A DNA stretch of 64,000 bases from Cokeromyces recurvatus (taxonomy: Eukaryota > Mucoromycota > Mucoromycetes > Mucorales > Mucoraceae): the NCBI RefSeq assembly GCF_025118155.1, contig NW_026251399.1, positions 558,001 through 622,000 of the forward strand, read 5' to 3'. The notes below the pieces were generated by a model that saw nothing but the letters and a program-made list of their open reading frames with translations, was not told the DNA's origin and searched no databases. How positions within the stretch are numbered: the first letter of the stretch is position 1; each line of letters opens with the position of its first letter. Of the stretch, positions 1-12,700 are shown piece after piece. Made by a program: the position numbers and the translations under genes.

Positions 1-616
1 ATGAACCCCCTTCACAACCGCCCTCTTATACTCCTTCTCCTCCTCCTCCACCTCATCATCCTATCATAAGTCCATCACCTGTTATTGATCCCAACCCTAT
101 CATCGCTCAACCTCCAATCCCAATCATTCAGCCAACTCATACAATGCCTGTTCAGCCTATTCCTTTACCTGCACCAATTCCTCCACCCACACCAGTTGCT
201 GCCCCAGAGCCAGTACAAACACCAGAACCTGTTAAAGTAGAGACACCTAAGCCTATTATGCCAGAAAAGAAACCGAAAAAGAAGAAGAGCGGCACCTCTA
301 GTTGGATAGTAAATTACATACATAGACCCATGTATGAGTGCAACGTATTAACTTTTATTATTATTATTGTATTTAGAAATATGGTAGTGCAGCACTTGCA
401 GGAGCAGCAGCCGTGGGGTTAGGTAACTGGGTTAAGGATGTATTTAGTAGTGATGATAAAGATTTGCAAGAAAAAGCAAAAAAACAAGCTATGAAGGAAA
501 AGCCTTATCGATCTAAAAACTTTGATCCTTCCTCCCAAGAAGAAGAAGAAGAAGAAGAAGAAGAAGAAGAGGATGATGATGAGAATGATGAGGATGTGTT
601 TGTTGATGCAGAATAA
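1..616 (+). CDS. Proline-rich protein with glycine-zipper segment and acidic tail, 3' part of gene
   Basis: The reading frame is open from base 3, so the gene starts before the window. I read exon segments up to 308 and 377-616, with an intron 309-376 (GTAAAT..TTTAG) joined in phase 0. The first part is very rich in proline with repeated PxP and PEPV steps, followed by a lysine cluster (KKPKKKKSG). The second exon begins with a small-residue stretch (GSAALAGAAAVGLG) that looks like a glycine-zipper or short membrane-inserting helix, then a charged region and a run of about ten glutamates followed by aspartates before the TAA. I do not recognise the family. The proline-rich plus Gly/Ala-zipper plus acidic layout suggests a low-complexity scaffold or membrane-associated protein, but no function can be assigned. 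Confidence 0.6.
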
Positions 617-2335
617 GGGGAATTAAACCATATATTCTAATAATATAATACAGTATTTGAACTTCAAATTCAGATAATAAGAAAATGCAATATGTGATAT
701 ATTATAGTGTCAATTTAGAAAAAAGAAAAAAAAAATAAACGTCAATTTTAGAACAAATATAAAAGACTAATTAGATATAATGGATATTACCTGTAGTGAT
801 CTAATTTTCTTCTACAAGTAGAGGAAAGTCCGTATCTGTTACAAGAATCTGTCTAAACAAATGTTAATGTTATCATCTTTATTGAAATTCATTAGGCCGA
901 CTATTTCTTTTCCAAATAGACAGACAAATAGGCATTCTATTCTTACTAGCATTCACATCTCTCAGCCACAATATTCTACAGTGTGTGTGTGTGTGTGTTT
1001 TTTTTTATAAAATAGAAAATTAACTGTAAAGTCATCAAAAAGAAATAAAGTTACTAAATAAAACATTGTTATTCTTGTTAGGTAATAAGTCGATAATACT
1101 ATGAATGAGTGAATAAATAAATAAAAATTGGCCTAGATACTAGTTTTAATATGATTAACATTTTATATACTTAAATTAGCCAAAAATTAAAAAACGTTGA
1201 AAAAAAAATTTTTTTTTCAATGGAACATTATAGCCTGTAGAAGGCTTTCCTTGATAATGAATCTATGCTGATACTGATGAAACCTCCATCGAAAGGAAGG
1301 CGAAGTTAGAAGCTTAAATAATTTAGGCAACGGTAAACATCACATATCATAAGAGCAGTGATTATTATGCTCTATTTTTTTCAGCCAACTCTCTTGAGAA
1401 TAAACTTCAGAGTTAGGGGAGGAAAAAAAAAGATTTAGAGAAGGATTATGATACATTTGATATATAATATGCAAATGTTACCATCATTAGCAGACTTCAG
1501 GAACTATAAAGTTTACATGCGTAATATATTTTATTGTAGTAGCCAAGTGTTCCGCAGTCTGCACATTGTCTTATTATAACATATTACAAGGCATTTCTTT
1601 TTTTTTTCTCCTTTTCTTTTTTATTATAAACAAATAATAGAATAAAAGCTTTAAAACTTTCTTGTATTCCTTTTCCTCTGATAGAACAAATTCTCTCTTG
1701 AATTATAACCTCGTACATTTCTTTTATTATATTAAAAAGGAAAAAAAAAAAGCTTATTTATTTTTATTTTTTTTAGATTGACAACATATGATCTATCAAC
1801 TTTATGTTGGTTAAAGGTCATTATATCTGATTAGTCTTTTATATTTGTTCTAAAATTGACGTTTATTTTTTTTTTTATTTTTTCTAAATTGACACTATAA
1901 TATATCACATATTGCATTTTCTTATTATCCGAAAAAATAGATGTAATCTTCTGAATTTAAAAGTTCAAATACTGTAGTCAATTTTACATAAATACATAGT
2001 AATATACATATATCGTTAAGCTGGCTAGATCAATCAGATATAATGTGCTTTGTTAATAAAATATTTATTCACTTGTATTAAAGTTTAGGTTTCTCACCTT
2101 AGAAAAAAAAACAATTAAATGATGAATATAAGCTGTAGCTGTTCTTTTGAGTTAACCAAAGCTTTCATAATCCTTTTTCTTAATCCCTCGAATTCATAAT
2201 TATTGAAGTTACGCTTGCCGTTTAGATAATGCTCTACTCATGGATTAATTAGCTCTCCGCTATTTATTGTGACTTTGTGGAGATGGAATTGAAAAACAGG
2301 CAAACTATCATTACCCAGTCGTTTTTTTTTTCTTT

Positions 2336-2369
<34 letters not shown>

Positions 2370-2498
2370 TTCGAAATAATAATAATCAAACCCTGGAAAC
2401 GTTTTTTTTCTTTCTTTCTTTCTTAAAAAAGACGATATAATTCCACCATTTTCTTTTTTGTAATATACAAATATTTATACATTTAAAACAACAATAAT
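617..2498. other. Intergenic region with an inverted repeat
   Basis: No convincing protein-coding exon is present. The stretch holds the two arms of a long inverted repeat (650-781 and 1820-1976), a perfect A/T palindrome near 1198-1222, a short GT repeat near 979-998, and a poly-T tract at 2337-2368 before TIM17. The segment between the arms (782-1819) is not obviously coding on either strand. Confidence 0.6.
650..1976. repeat. Long inverted repeat, arms about 130-157 bp, spacer about 1,040 bp
   Basis: The left arm 650-781 reappears as reverse complement at 1820-1976. Shared blocks include ATGCAATATGTGATATATTA, AACGTCAATTTTAGAACAAA and ACAGTATTTGAACTT. The right arm carries an extra block of about 22 bp (around 1929-1951) missing from the left arm; otherwise the arms differ by few substitutions and A-run length changes. 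Transcribed from either side, this would fold into a stem of about 130 bp with a 1 kb loop. The left arm starts only about 34 bp after the stop of the first gene, so it probably overlaps that gene's 3' UTR. It could be a foldback or MITE-like element, or a local inverted duplication. Confidence 0.75.
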
Positions 2499-3074
2499 AT
2501 GGGACATTCTGCACAAGACCATTCTAGAGATCCTTGGTAAGTTGTTACCCTTGAATTTAAGTGAATAGTATTTTGATTCTCTTTCAATTAGCCCCTGGGT
2601 TATTCTTAATGATTTAGGTGGTGCGTTTGTTATGGGTGCTGTTGGTGGTGGTATCTGGCATTCTGTAAAAGGTGCAAAGAATTCACCTAGAGTAAGTGTT
2701 TAGAATTGTTATTATGTGTGTATACATTTAATATAAAGAACTAAATTTTAATTAAATAGGGTGAACGTTTAGTTGGCGCAGTATCTGCTATGAAAGCTAG
2801 AGCTCCTGTTTTGGGTGGTAACTTTGCAGTTTGGGGTGGTTTATTTTCAACATTTGATTGTGGCTTGAAAGGTATCAGACAAAAGGAAGATCCTTGGAAT
2901 TCTATTATTTCAGGAGGTTTGACAGGTGGCGTTTTAGCCGCTCGTGGTGGTGTAAAGGCTGCTGCTGTTTCAGCTGTTGTTGGTGGTGCTCTTCTTGCTC
3001 TTATTGAAGGTATTGGTATTGGTATTTCTAGGATGACTGCTGATCAAAGTAAGCCTGTTATGCCTCAACTTTAG
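2499..3074 (+). CDS. TIM17: Mitochondrial import inner membrane translocase subunit Tim17
   Basis: Tim17 is a core subunit of the TIM23 presequence translocase in the mitochondrial inner membrane. Exons are 2499-2536, 2592-2691 and 2760-3074, giving 150 aa. The protein begins with a short hydrophilic stretch and the family hallmark [18 protein letters not shown], where PCPWRI..D.GGAF is typical. The body contains four Gly-rich membrane segments with GxxxG spacing ([60 protein letters not shown]) and the conserved [10 protein letters not shown] loop. The length is normal for fungal Tim17. The start is the first ATG after a long poly-T tract and gives the expected N-terminus. Tim23 and Tim22 are relatives, but the PCPW motif and length favour Tim17. 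Confidence 0.96.
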
Positions 3075-3577
3075 GTTAGTATATACACGCATATATACAT
3101 GTATAAAGAGAGAGTGAGAGTGAGCAAGACGATTAATTTCTTCTATAATAGATTTGAAGAGCATCATCATTTAGATTTCTTTTTATATATGCAAAAAAAA
3201 GCAAAGAAAAAAAAAAAGAACAAAGCCTTCCTCTTTTTCACTTTTCTATATTCTAATTACCCCGTGTATATATTATACATCTCCCTTCTCTATTATTATT
3301 ATATATTTTTTTTTATATATATTTGTGCTTTATTATCCAGTCAGGATACCTGGATATCATTATCAATAAACGATGTTGGATAAGAAAAGGCACTTTTGTA
3401 ATAATCGCTTATATGTGTGAATAGAGAGAAAAAATAAGTTCTTGTAACAATCTATTATTAAAAATAAGACTTTACATTTTATAAAGTTCTTCAAAATTAG
3501 AATAATATAGCGTGACTTGTAATCACTTGTAGGTAGTAGTTTTGTTCATTTTAAAGCTTTTCTTTCTTTTTTCTTTC

Positions 3578-3618
<41 letters not shown>

Positions 3619-3651
3619 CGTTTTACAGATACTTTCAACACTACTATTATT
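3075..3651. other. Intergenic region between TIM17 and SPT7
   Basis: AT-rich sequence with no supported gene. It serves as TIM17 3' region and SPT7 promoter and ends in a 39-base T tract (3580-3618) about 33 bp before the SPT7 ATG. A short open frame around 3099-3383 is a low-complexity artefact. Confidence 0.6.
3580..3618 (+). repeat. Poly-T tract upstream of SPT7
   Basis: An uninterrupted run of 39 T on the coding strand ends about 33 bp before the start codon. Poly(dA:dT) tracts are known nucleosome-disfavouring promoter elements. Similar tracts sit before several other genes here. Confidence 0.85.
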
Positions 3652-6600
3652 ATGAATATTAAAAGAAAAAATTTACCCTCTTGGCTACCGTTGTCTTTTG
3701 TATTGGCCAAGCACCTCTATGAGAATGGAATACATAAATTATTTTTAACTACGACAGAACGAAAGTATTTTGAAGACTCGCTAACTTCATATGCTGTTTG
3801 GATAGCCTTTGTTAACAAACGAAAGGAAGAAGAAACGCTGGTAGAAATAAATACTGCAGTATTTCGTGTACGTTCGATGCTTTATGAACAATTGATACCC
3901 CATCTATTTCCCACTCATAATCTATGTTGTAAACTAATCGATCTTGATTCACTTATTGCTCAAGCTCACCAATTAACTTTACCATCCGAATCAGTTGTTG
4001 ACAAAGAATGGGACACATATTTAAAGAAACATGTTCATGTTAAGAAGGAAGCAGACTTGCCTACAATGTCCCATGATAATTCTACTATTGAAAATGATAA
4101 TACTGTAAATGGAAAAAAGAATGAAATAAGCCAACATGAGCAACAACAACAACAACAACAACAACAGCAGCAGCAGCAACAATGTAAAATAATTACTCGT
4201 TTTAACTTATACAAAAAAAATTAATTCATTTTTCTTTGTTTTTATTCAACTAGTAAATAACTCAACACTAAAAATAGATGAAATGAGTGTCATAATAGAC
4301 GATGTTCCACTTAGAGATGTATTTCATACACTTGAATTAGATAGAGATGCTATGATTGAACAACGCAAATTAGAGGTAATTTGTTACTCTAAAAACAGAA
4401 AAAAAAAAACACATATTCATATATATATATATTTTTAAAACGTTTAACTTTTAATATTAGGAATTTGAAGCACAAGAAGAACTAAATGAAGCGGAGGAAG
4501 CAAAAGAAAATGCTACAGCAAAATCAGTAAGAGCAAGCTTTATTACATTACAAAGTTTTAATATAATAACATTTTTATTTTTTTATTTTTAGTTATCAAT
4601 GTTTAATGCAGATGGCAATTTTAATTTAAAAGTAAAGAAAAAAAAGGGGGGCGGGAGGAGGGAGGGAAAGGGAAAGATATTGGATAGTCTATATTCATTT
4701 ATTGTTAAAACTCTTTTATAGTATCTTCTTCAGGGCATTGTAGCAAATAGACAAAAGACATCATTATCTGATCGTGAACTACAGAATTTATTATCAGATT
4801 TTAAACCTCACAGATCAAAATGGGTAAAGTGGTAGATCAGTACATATAAAGATTATATTATTTGGCTTATTATTCTTTTTTTTAGGCAAATGATGAAAGA
4901 GTAGGACAAGAAGAGCTATATGAGGCTTGTGAAAAAGTATTGACCGATTTAAAGAACTATACTGAACATTCAACACCTTTCTTGAACAAAGTTAATAAGC
5001 GCGAGGCACCAGATTACTTTGAAAGTAAATAATGTTATCAGTTCAATATCATATCATACTAATTTTTTTTTTTTTTGGTTTAGTCATTAAAAAGCCAATG
5101 GATCTTGGAACAGTAACTAAAAAATTAAAAAATCTAGTTTATCGATCCAAGAAAGAATTTGCAGATGATCTTTATTTAATTTATGAAAATTGTTTAACAT
5201 ATAACACAAATGCTGTAAGGGGGAAAAAATAAAATAAAACAAGACAAAAGAGTGCCCAGAATTAACAAAATAATTTTTTTTTTTTAAAAAAAAAACTTTT
5301 AGGCAAGTGAATATAGAAAGCATGCGATTGCCATGCGTAGAAAAACAGACAGATTAATGGCTAGAGTGCCTGATATTAGTATTAAAGAAATGAAGACAGA
5401 AGTTGATGAAGAGGGTGAGGATCTAAGTGAAGATGAAGATCATAGTTCAGAACGTGTATCAAAGAAATTAGCAGGTAAACATATGCCATCAGTGGAGCGA
5501 AAGTCAACTCCTATACAATTGGATAGACATTCTCGAGAACGATCAATGACACGAGGATCTAGTGTCGCTCCCACTTCAACATTAGAAGGTATGGTTAATA
5601 GTGACATTGAAAATGGTATGACACCTGAAGTTGGGACACCACTTTCACAATATGGTGGTAAAACAGTAAAAGGGCAAAATAATAGCAGTGATATGAATTA
5701 CAACATTGACCTTGAACAAGAGGATAAGAAAATAGGAGCAGAAATTGATGATGATTTAGGTGAATTTCAAAATCAAGTATGGCGCGACAAAACAAAGAAA
5801 ACAAGAGCGAAATTAACTGTAAGAGATTAAATTATTGGAATGTGGAGTAAGGGGGAGGGGAGGGGATAGATAGTGTTATTTACATATGCACGTATATACA
5901 TTATAGACAGATGTAGAGAAGCAATATCAGTTCCCGTTTGGAGAACGTGAAGCACTTATTAGATCAGGTCTAGACATGGAACGATTCTCAATGATTGAGC
6001 ATTTACATGATAATCCTGAATCCATCATTAAGCTTGTTCGATGTGAATTTGATCGTTTTTTAAAATGGACAGATCGTAGAGCCAACAATGCAACACTTTA
6101 TGATGATTTTAGTTTGGAATCAAGTGATGATGAAAATTTGGATGCATTTTTTTCTAGAAAAATTACAAAGCCTCAAAAACAAGCCGATGATTCAACAAGA
6201 AATGATTTGTTTTTACCGGATTATGAGATTACAAGCGGCATACCTGAATTAGAGGGTGTAAATGAGGATTTTGCTATTAGTAGTGAGCCTTCAACATACC
6301 GTGAAAAATACAACTTTGCTAGAAAATCTTCAGCTGATTTAAGTTCAGAGATTCTATTAGCAGCTCAAGGGTATTTATAAACTTGGAGAATTCATTCTTA
6401 TAAAGATTACTTATTCCTAATTGTAGATATTCGACTATATCACTTGATGAATATCCTGAATTAGATTTTCCAGACTATGGCCTAAATCCTTTAATAGATA
6501 AAAGTAATCATACATTAGAGCAAATCAGATTAATGTATTCCAAATGCAACTCTATTCGTAATAATATACCGGTAAAAAAAAATATAAATAGAAACAAAAA

Positions 6601-8146
6601 GAAAGAGATAAGCTCTAATTATTATATATACATATTAGATATCAACATTAGCATCTTCTATTGATATTAATAAATCTGTTGCTGATAATGAAGAAAATCA
6701 AAAACAAGTTATTCAACCTTCCTCATCAGCTAAAATACCCCCTTTAATTTTAACTCCTGAATCAGGATACCAAGTATCTCAAAAAATACTGTCCAAGCTC
6801 TTGACTCATGCTGGTTTTGAAGGTGCCAAAATAGGTGCATTGAATGTATTGACTGATATCATGATTAATTATCTAACTAATATTGGTAAAACAATGCGAT
6901 CTTACTGGGATAAATATTCTCATAAGATGGAAGGCGATGTAAGTTTTTTTTTCTCCTTTATTAAGCCTTGCAACGTGCATTAAAACTAAAATATTATTAT
7001 TATTTTTTTTTGGATTTTTGTAGGAAATGTTGATTCATACACTTTATGAAAATGGAATACTCGATATTTCCGATATTGAATATTATGTGCATGATAATGT
7101 TGAGCGAAGTGTGCATCGATTAGATGATTTGCATCGTAGACTTCAAACTTCTTATCAAGATCTTTTATCTGTAAAGCTTGATATATTTTATATTATATGA
7201 TAAACTATTGATTCTTGTATCTTACTTAGGGACCTACTGAAAGACCTGTTACGGAAGAAGATGAATTGCTTAATGATGAAGAGACATTTGTAACGTAAGT
7301 GTATCAAGATAATATATCAGGAATAGAATGTAATACTTGTTTATAGTGGTATTTTTGGAGAGGATATAGGAGAAGATTATTTCGGCTTTAAAGATCTTGG
7401 TTTAGATCAAGAGTATAATCTAGACAGTCTTTCGGTAAAGTAAACCAATATAATACGCATGTAAAAAAAAAAAAAAATAATTAACCTTTTAAGGATAGAT
7501 ACCAAGTCGACTTTGGTTTGGTAAAAATAAAGATAAAGCACCAATCAAAACTACAGCAGCAAAAGAACCGACTTATAAGTACCCACCTCCATCAAGCTTT
7601 TCACCAGTAAAATCCGAAAAACAAGTTATTGGTTTATTACAAGCTTATTTTGCTAAACGGCTTTCTGATCCAAATCTTCCTTTAGTAGAAGATGAATTTC
7701 TACCCAACAAAAACAAGAATCGACCTCGCTATCCACCCACTAACAAACCTACTGTAGGAAGAAAGAAACTAGCGAAAGAATCATCATCATCAGCGACAGG
7801 TGTTGGTGGTGAACATAAAAAGCATAAACGAAAGCGACCTATAGAAGAGATTGTGGCAGAAAGGGCGGAAAAAGCTGAGAAGAAGAGATTAAGAATGGAA
7901 GAGAAAGCGCAAAAGATTGCAGAAAAGGAGCAAAAACGCCGATTAAGAGAAGAATTAAGGGAACAAGAAAAGCAAGCAAGAATAGAAGCAAAAGAAAAGA
8001 GAAAACTGTTAAATAAAAAAGCAAAACAGCAAGCTCAGCTGGCTAAACAAGGTTCATTACCAGCTACACCTACCATTTCTTCTTCTAGCATTAGTGCTGC
8101 TAATAATTCACCGTTAGTTATGGAGGATGAAGAAGAAGAAGTATAA
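3652..8146 (+). CDS. SPT7: SAGA complex subunit Spt7 (bromodomain plus histone fold)
   Basis: Spt7 is a scaffold of the SAGA histone acetyltransferase co-activator in the nucleus. Fifteen exons: 3652-4183, 4254-4375, 4461-4526, 4593-4631, 4722-4823, 4886-5024, 5084-5214, 5303-5818, 5907-6370, 6427-6571, 6639-6938, 7024-7170, 7230-7294, 7347-7434, 7499-8146, giving 1,167 aa. After an N-terminal domain and a glutamine run, a bromodomain lies at about residues 295-400 ([34 protein letters not shown] with the acetyl-lysine-binding Asn). A histone fold used for pairing with Taf10 lies at about 795-860 ([14 protein letters not shown]). The C-terminus is a highly charged Lys/Arg/Glu coiled coil ending in acidic residues. 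The Spt7-typical bromodomain sequence makes this more specific than a generic bromodomain protein. Confidence 0.93.
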
Positions 8147-8518
8147 ATTCCTTTTGAACCCCTTCCCCTCCTTTTTTTTTTTTCTTTAATTGTATTGTAA
8201 ATAAAAATGAAAAAAAAAATCATTTGTTAAATTTAATATTATTAATAAAATGAAAAGATTTATTATTATACTATATTTTATAAGTAGTAAAAAAAAGAAT
8301 GCAATTAGATACAAGAAAAAAAAATACGTATTAATTTATTTTTGGTATATTTGTATATCATAAGATTCTGCTTGATGCATTAATTGGGTGGGGGGGCTTT
8401 CCTCTTTTTCTTTTTCTTTTCCTTTTCTTTTTCTTTTTCTTTTTCTTTTTCCTTTTCCTTTTATTTTTGGCTTTTGCTTAATTTTATTTTGCTTGTTACA
8501 TTTTACTTTATCTATTCA
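8147..8518. promoter_or_regulatory. Intergenic region with pyrimidine-rich TFIIB leader
   Basis: The stretch between SPT7 and TFIIB contains a coding-strand pyrimidine tract at about 8398-8465 built from repeated TTTTTC and CTTTTC units, ending about 55 bp before the TFIIB ATG. An in-frame upstream ATG at 8384 would translate this tract into a Phe/Ser run and is unlikely to be used. No other gene is seen. Confidence 0.55.
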
Positions 8519-9608
8519 ATGTCACCACAAATTCCATTTCCCTTACGAGAGACAAAAGTTGAAGAAAATCAATCCTTTCGACCTAATCTGAACATTACAT
8601 TAATTTGCCCTGATTGTAGAGTGAAACCCCCACATATACTGGAAGAATTTGCATCCGGAGATTTGGTTTGTGGTGATTGTGGTCTTGTATTGGGTGACCG
8701 TATTATTGATACTCGTTCGGAATGGAGAACATTTGCTAATGATGAGGGTGATGTACGGTTAAAATTTATTATTATTATTATTTTCAATAATCGGATAATT
8801 TAGAGTATCTAATAATAGTCAGTTATAGGATCCTTCCCGTGTCGGTGCCGCAGCTAATCCATTATTGGATGGGGACCAATTAGATACAATTATTTCTCGT
8901 AAAGACGGAGGATCAGGAGTCGCTAGAGATTTGAATAAAACACAAGCAAAGGCAACAGGACAAAAGGCAGAACGTAATCTCGCTCAAGCTTATAAAGAAA
9001 TCCAAGCAATGTGTGATTCCATCTCTCTTTCAAAGATTGTATGTGATACTGCTAAACAACTCTATAAACGAGTAGAGGATGAAAGATTGTTGAGAGGTAA
9101 ATCAAATGATGCCATCATCGCTGCCTGCATTAGTATAGCATGTCGACAAGAACGAGTTGCTCGAACATTTCGAGAAATCTGTGCCCTAACTCGGGTCCCC
9201 AAAAGAGAAATTGGTCGTTGCTGTAATGTATTAAAGGCCAAGTTACAAACAAATACATCCGTGATGAATTCCGAAGATTTGATGTCTCGCTTTTGTTCTA
9301 ATTTACAATTACCTAATTATGTACAAAAATCAGGTATTGATCTTGTACGTAAAGCAAAGGAATTAGGTACGCTTGCAGGAAAGTCGCCTATATCAATTGC
9401 TGCTGCTTGCATCTACCTTGTATCGTATCTTTTTAAAAATCCAAGATCAACAAGAGATATCGCTAATGTTGCAGGTGTTTCGGAAGCAACAATTAAAAGT
9501 GCTTACAAATCTTTATATACAGAAAAGGAAAAATTAATTGACTTGGAAAAGTTGAAGGATAAGCCAAATTGGGATAACCTAAGTTTTGATGAATTGGTTT
9601 TACCTTAA
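8519..9608 (+). CDS. SUA7: Transcription initiation factor TFIIB
   Basis: TFIIB bridges TBP-bound promoter DNA and RNA polymerase II and helps set the start site. Exons are 8519-8752 and 8829-9608, giving 337 aa, close to the usual 320-350. The N-terminal zinc ribbon is visible as CPDC at about residue 35 and CGDC about 20 residues later, followed by the B-reader region ([19 protein letters not shown]) that is only complete after splicing. Two cyclin-like repeats follow, the first around [25 protein letters not shown] and the second around [24 protein letters not shown]. The ATG at 8519 is preferred over the in-frame ATG at 8384 because the latter only adds low-complexity Phe/Ser. Brf1 and archaeal TFB are related, but no Brf1 C-terminal domain is present. 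Confidence 0.96.
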
Positions 9609-9790
9609 ATTTTGTATGCATCATGATGACTTGTGCTTTGATGTCATGTATAAAGAAAACTCCGTATTAAAAAAAAAAAGAACCAAAGATATACTTTCCT
9701 TATGCTACTAGAAAAAAAAAAGGCCCTCCCTTATTTCTTCTTCTTCTTTTTTTTTTTAAATATATTTTATATTTTATTTTTGTATAAAAA

Positions 9791-12700
9791 ATGGTACAAA
9801 TTTATCAAGATGATATATTGTATAAATTAAGGAATCTTTATCCTAGACAAAGAATGCCATTACTTTATTCTGTTAACCATTCTTATGGTTGGAGAATAAT
9901 TTCTGAAAATGAAGAGTAAAAATACATACAATTACTATTAAATAATATGAAATGCCTTTTGCTTATTTACAGACATCATGCGTTATAGACATACAAAAAG
10001 TATTTGTTCAGAACATTTCAATATTATTAAAGATGGCGAAAATGAAAACTATTTGACATGTCTTGCGATCTCCGAAGTAAAACAAAACTAAGCTTTAATT
10101 TGCTGCATAAAAAAAAAAAAATGTTAGTAATAATCATAGTTTATTTTATAACTCTACTCTATAGAATATTGGCATGGTCGTAATAGGTTCAGGAAGTAAA
10201 GACGGGTTACTCTATTTTATAAAAGACATGTCAGCTATTAAGGATGATTTTCAGTCAGGGACAAGGTTTGAAGTAATGTGTCACCAAAAAAAAAAAAAAA
10301 AAAGTTTTAAAGTTAAAAAAATAAGTTAATTATGTTATATTATAGCTTATCCATAAAGAAGTACTTCATTTACCTATTTATTCACTTGACTGGGTTGGAA
10401 GTTATCTTTTAGTTGGGACGAACCAAGGAATAATAAGAGTTTATAAAGTAGAGCTTGAGGATGATGATACATTGAAAGCTTTTACAATGATAGGACAATA
10501 CACAAACCCATTGCCTAAGGTAGCACACGCAAAAATAAATAAATTAAAAATAATGACAAATTGATTGATTTATAAACCATGTACATTTTTTTTTTTTGAT
10601 ATAGCCTTCACTATACTCTCCTTCTTATAATATAAACACACACGTTAAAGCAGTGGAATTTGTACCCAATTATAATTCAGCAATACCGAATCAATTTTTA
10701 TCAACTACGGCAAATCGATTAATTATTTGGAAATTACAAAATGAAGAAGAACCATTGAGATCTTTTGAGCCAAGCCAGTTCTTACTGAACTGTGCAAGTT
10801 GGTCCCCTAATGATCCTCAAACACTTGTAGTTTGTGGTGGTTACGACAAAAGATTAAGTATTATTGATACACGAACTTCATCTACAGAAAGCCCTGACGG
10901 TCTAGTTTGGAGTGCAGAAAATGCACACGATAGACCAATTACGGATGCAAAGTTTAACCCATTTATTCCTTATTGGCTCGCTTCTGCTGGTAAATTTTAT
11001 TATTTTGATACACAGATTTATTTATTTACCTATCTATTTATTTAAACAAAAAATATAGGTGAAGATGCTATAGTTAATATATGGGATATAAGGGCCACTT
11101 ATCATGCACCAGTTGCGAAAATTGATGGCAATGATGGCATTGTTACTTCGGTAAGTGTAACCAAATATTATATAGTTTATTACAGAATATATATATGAAT
11201 ATATATTTATATGTATATTTAGATTTGTTGGTCTAATATTTGACCGGAAAACATTGGGACTACAACATCTGATGGTGTTATGCGTTATTGGACTTTATCG
11301 CCTGAACAATTACCCATATGGGATGCCTTTTATCGTACTGCAAAATTCAGCCCCAACGATACTTTACCTATTGTACGTGAACATGATACATATATGATCC
11401 ATAAAAATAGTAAACCTCTAAATGAGTATGATCAAGATTTTTGGAGACATGATGAGATTGACGATTGGAATAATGAAAGTACGCTTTTAAGAAGATCAAC
11501 TATGTTGCTTGCTGGTGCTACAGGTTTGGGCGAGTGGGGTAGACCAGAGATGGGAACAAGTTATAAAGGTGAAGAATCTGTAAACGCGAAAGGATTGGTC
11601 GTATCTGGTAAGCTATTCAGTTAATAAGACGAATCTTTTTTTTAAAAAATAATAATCTTGTGTTAAAACGATTGATGTAGTGAAAGCATCAAAGATGAGA
11701 CCAAGCACTTATTATTCGATTACAAGTGGTGGTCAATTTACTGCACATACTGTAAGATTTGACGCAGCAAGCAATTTACGGAGTCGTCACAGGTAAAGAA
11801 TGAAAGATATATTTATTGCCTAGCTACAAACTAGAATTAGAATAAATCAATAAACAAAAATAGATTTGATCCAAAAGATAAGGATAAATCAGCTGCCGAA
11901 ATTGAAGATGATATTTATTGTAGACGAATAAGTAAGGCGCAAAGTAAACTACAGAAATTAAAAAATGAAGTGAAAGATAATAAGCAAGCAGAAAAGTGAG
12001 TTGAATATATAGATTTATTATTATGTTTATTTATTTATTTTTTAATAGACACCGTTTAGAGGAAATAGAATTTCTTGAAGACTGCTTAAAGCTACGCAAT
12101 CCAATTCAAAGTACCGAATGGAAATTTAATTCAATTCCAGATAAATCATTGAAAAAGGTATCAAAGCGACTATGGAATGAAAATGATATGTGGGAATACG
12201 CAATTCAAACCTTTAAAACTGATCTCAAATATTGGAGCTATTGTATACCTCCAGGATACAACACTCAATATAAATTCCCTGTAAAATATTGCGTATATGA
12301 TTTTTTTTTCATTTTTTTTTTTTTTTTTTTTTTTTTTGTTTTGTTTATTTATTAACTTTTAATTATAGCTTGAGTTTAAGGATCCAATTATAGATAAGCA
12401 CTTAATTGAAGAAGAAAAGACGTTAAAGGAATTACCTCCTTTGACTAAAAAAGATTCAGATCAAAGCTTTTATTCTGATTCTTCTCTGTATGAAAAAACA
12501 AATGCAACATGGTCATTGTGTAATCAGGATAATAATGATATAAACAAAGAAGAAATAAATACAAATATAATCCAAAGCAGAACTTCATCAATAAATAACA
12601 GCAAAGAGGAGATTCCATCTATTAAGGTGAGAAGAAATATACACCATATTCCACCTATTATTACAAGACATGAAGATACCATATCAAGTAAACCAAATGC

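Noticed and set aside
1250..1320. C/D snoRNA-like TGATGA and CTGA boxes
   Set aside because: A box C-like motif (CTGATGA) is present but no box D at a proper distance, and no terminal stem.
8384..8518. N-terminal extension of TFIIB from an upstream in-frame ATG
   Set aside because: It would encode a Phe/Ser run from a pyrimidine tract. The TFIIB family starts shortly before the zinc ribbon.
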